Shown: positions 44,464 through 45,495 of the stretch, piece after piece | Position numbering within the stretch: position 1 is the first letter of the stretch | How the letters are laid out: each line of letters opens with the position of its first letter | From: Clostridia bacterium | GTDB lineage: Bacteria; Bacillota; Clostridia; Lachnospirales; Lachnospiraceae | Direction of reading: 5' to 3' | Assembly (NCBI GenBank): GCA_910575245.1 | Contig: CAJTEN010000007.1 | Location: 1 to 45,495 of the forward strand | Length of the DNA stretch: 45,495 nucleotides | Program-made: the position numbers and the translations under genes | The notes under the pieces: generated by a model | The model's input: the letters and a program-made list of their open reading frames with translations, nothing else | Told to the model about the DNA's origin: nothing | Databases searched by the model: none

Positions 44464-45126
44464 ATGGCAGTATCGAAAGATACAGAAAAAGGCACTTGGA
44501 CTTCTCAGATATGGGTAGAGGACTGGCAGGGCAAGAAAAAGCATAAGAAAAAAAGGGGATTTGCGAGTAAAAAAGAAGCCTTGGAATGGGAGCGCAATGC
44601 GCTGTTAGCTTCAAAAACAGATATGAACATGAAGCTGGCAGATTTTGTAGAGGTATATTTCAGGGATAAAGATGGTGAGTTGAAACAGCGCACGATTCGG
44701 AATAAGCGTTACATGATCGAGCATCACATTATTCCGCTGTTGGGCAATAAGGCTATGGATAATATAACTCCAGCGGATATTATCCAGTGGCAGAACGAAA
44801 TCCGCTCCAAAGGATTTAAGGAAACTTATCAGCGTATGCTTCAAAATCAGATGACGGCATTATTTACCCACGCAGCAAAGATTTACAACTTAAAAGATAA
44901 TCCCTGTACGAAAGTAAAACGCATGGGCAGAGCAGATGCAGATAAAAAACAGTTACAATTTTGGACGTTAGACGAATTTAATTGTTTTATCGAAACTTTT
45001 GACTTGGGGAGTAAGTATCACGTTTTGTTTGATCTGTTGTTTTACAGTGGCTGTAGGATTGGCGATGACCACGTTATAATAAGACTAAAGTTAGACAAAC
45101 CCAGTAAATACGCTGGTTTGAGCTGA
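44464..45126 (+). pseudogene. int: Tyrosine integrase, truncated after the first catalytic arginine
   Basis: The 220 codons encode the arm-binding domain (residues about 8-58, WTSQIWVEDWQGKKKHKKKR), the core-binding SAM-like domain (about 62-160, VEVYFRDKDGELKQRTIRNK; QNQMTALFTHAAKIYNLKDN) and the first part of the catalytic domain, up to FYSGCRIGD with catalytic R198. The Lys, HxxR, His/Trp and Tyr residues are all missing; after about base 45064 the frame runs through unrelated sequence to a stop at 45124-45126. Full-length relatives have about 380-400 residues. The element therefore cannot excise by its own integrase. The cause is most simply a deletion joining the gene to other DNA. Confidence 0.88.
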
Positions 45127-45304
45127 TTTAGTCCTTTCTCAAAACTGCAACGAAGCATGATATTGATGGAAGGCGGCGCTGTTTTTTCGGTCAGATATCT
45201 CACAAAAGCATATGGAGCACCAGGGTTCCGGCGGGGATTTATGCCATATGGGCAGGGAGGTGGAAACTGTATTTTGGTGCAAAAAAATATTGGAATTATT
45301 CAGG

Positions 45305-45358
45305 CAGGACTAAATTCAGAACCCCAGAGAGGGGAAAGCTGGTTTAGCCCTGTTTTTT
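45305..45358 (+). terminator. Terminator or attenuator upstream of the last gene
   Basis: CAGGACTAAA (45305-45314) pairs imperfectly with TTTAGCCCTG (45343-45352), enclosing CCCC-AGAGA-GGGG, and is followed by TTTTTT (45353-45358). It is 21 bases before the ATG at 45380, so it could stop transcription arriving from the left or act as an attenuator. The 253-base stretch 45127-45379 shows no convincing gene. Confidence 0.55.
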
Positions 45359-45379
45359 ATTATCACAGGGAGGGTGCAT

Positions 45380-45495
45380 ATGGGCAATCGGATTACCAGG
45401 GAAAGCATGGAATTCATAGCAGGGGAAATTATGGATACAGTCCATGCTTCCGGCAGTCTGGAAGACGGCATAAACAAAATTCAGGAAATTCTTGA
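45380..45495 (+). CDS. Start of an unidentified gene (runs off the window)
   Basis: ATG 45380 has AGGGAGGG 6 bases upstream, and the frame stays open for the remaining 38 codons: MGNRITRESMEFIAGEIMDT, then VHASGSLEDGINKIQEIL. The composition looks like a real, helical protein. A sensor or GGDEF-type N-terminus would fit, but the piece is too short to name. Another open frame over the same DNA has an unlikely amino-acid composition and was rejected. Confidence 0.6.
   Translation, partial: MGNRITRESMEFIAGEIMDTVHASGSLEDGINKIQEIL

Noticed and set aside
42970..45091. ACTAAAGT as an attachment-site core duplicated at both ends of the element
   Set aside because: Eight AT-rich bases can match by chance and the flanks diverge immediately.
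45157..45495. 112-codon open frame at the right end
   Set aside because: Amino-acid composition is unlike a real protein (rich in G, R, S, Q, H) and it overlaps in another frame the ATG at 45380, which has a good ribosome site.
1..45495. CRISPR array, tRNA or rRNA genes
   Set aside because: No regularly spaced repeats, cloverleaf-like sequences or rRNA signatures were seen on either strand.

Overview
The window reads as a chromosomal segment of a motile, low-to-mid GC Gram-positive anaerobe of the Clostridia, most likely a member of the Lachnospiraceae. Support comes from Firmicutes-type ribosome binding sites (AGGAGG), the order rpmG-secE-nusG-rplK-rplA / rplJ-rplL-rpoB-rpoC / rpsL-rpsG-fusA-tuf, a zinc-ribbon type L33, an L10 leader, a flagellin with conventional C-terminal heptads, and a 12S-type biotin-dependent carboxyltransferase. 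The species assignment is inference.

Region 1 (1-20474) is a glycosylation island beginning at the 3' end of a flagellin gene. After the flagellin terminator come a GT2 glycosyltransferase, a convergent three-part DUF4422/helical/CgeB-like protein, then a tight seven-gene plus-strand operon (3749-13580): four tandem CgeB-like (DUF3880 + Glyco_trans_1_2) paralogues, a GT-GT-methyltransferase fusion, a helical-domain/GT protein and another CgeB-like protein. A minus-strand block (13569-18764) holds three GT2-TPR paralogues, a further CgeB-like enzyme and a DtxR/MntR-type metalloregulator. A small HTH gene overlapping glf (UDP-galactopyranose mutase) closes the island, and past a carboxyltransferase gene lies a FliD-like gene. 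The simplest reading is that these enzymes build a multi-sugar, possibly galactofuranose-containing, glycan on flagellin or another surface molecule.

Region 2 (20475-23803) carries a carboxyltransferase behind a strong promoter that contains two different inverted repeats, and the convergent FliD-like gene. Region 3 (24111-42947) is the transcription/translation core. It is interrupted between rplA and rplJ by a CapA-like lipid-anchored or membrane-anchored metallophosphatase-fold gene and an unrecognised 189-residue protein. The rpsL promoter sits in the loop of what looks like the rpoBC terminator.

Region 4 (42950-45126) is an AT-rich remnant of an integrative element next to tuf: an XRE regulator, an unknown protein, an excisionase-like HTH protein with a promoter covered by repeated operators, and a tyrosine integrase cut off just after its first catalytic arginine. 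A new gene starts at 45380.

A family of short non-autonomous transposable elements runs through the window. Two full-length copies (141 and 143 bp), one internally deleted copy (72 bp) and two fragments lie just after the stop codons of glf, the 189-residue ORF, rpoB and rpoC. They have 14-bp terminal inverted repeats beginning GTAA and perfect or near-perfect 8-bp target duplications, the signature of IS66-family elements. One of them supplies the stop codon of the gene it follows.
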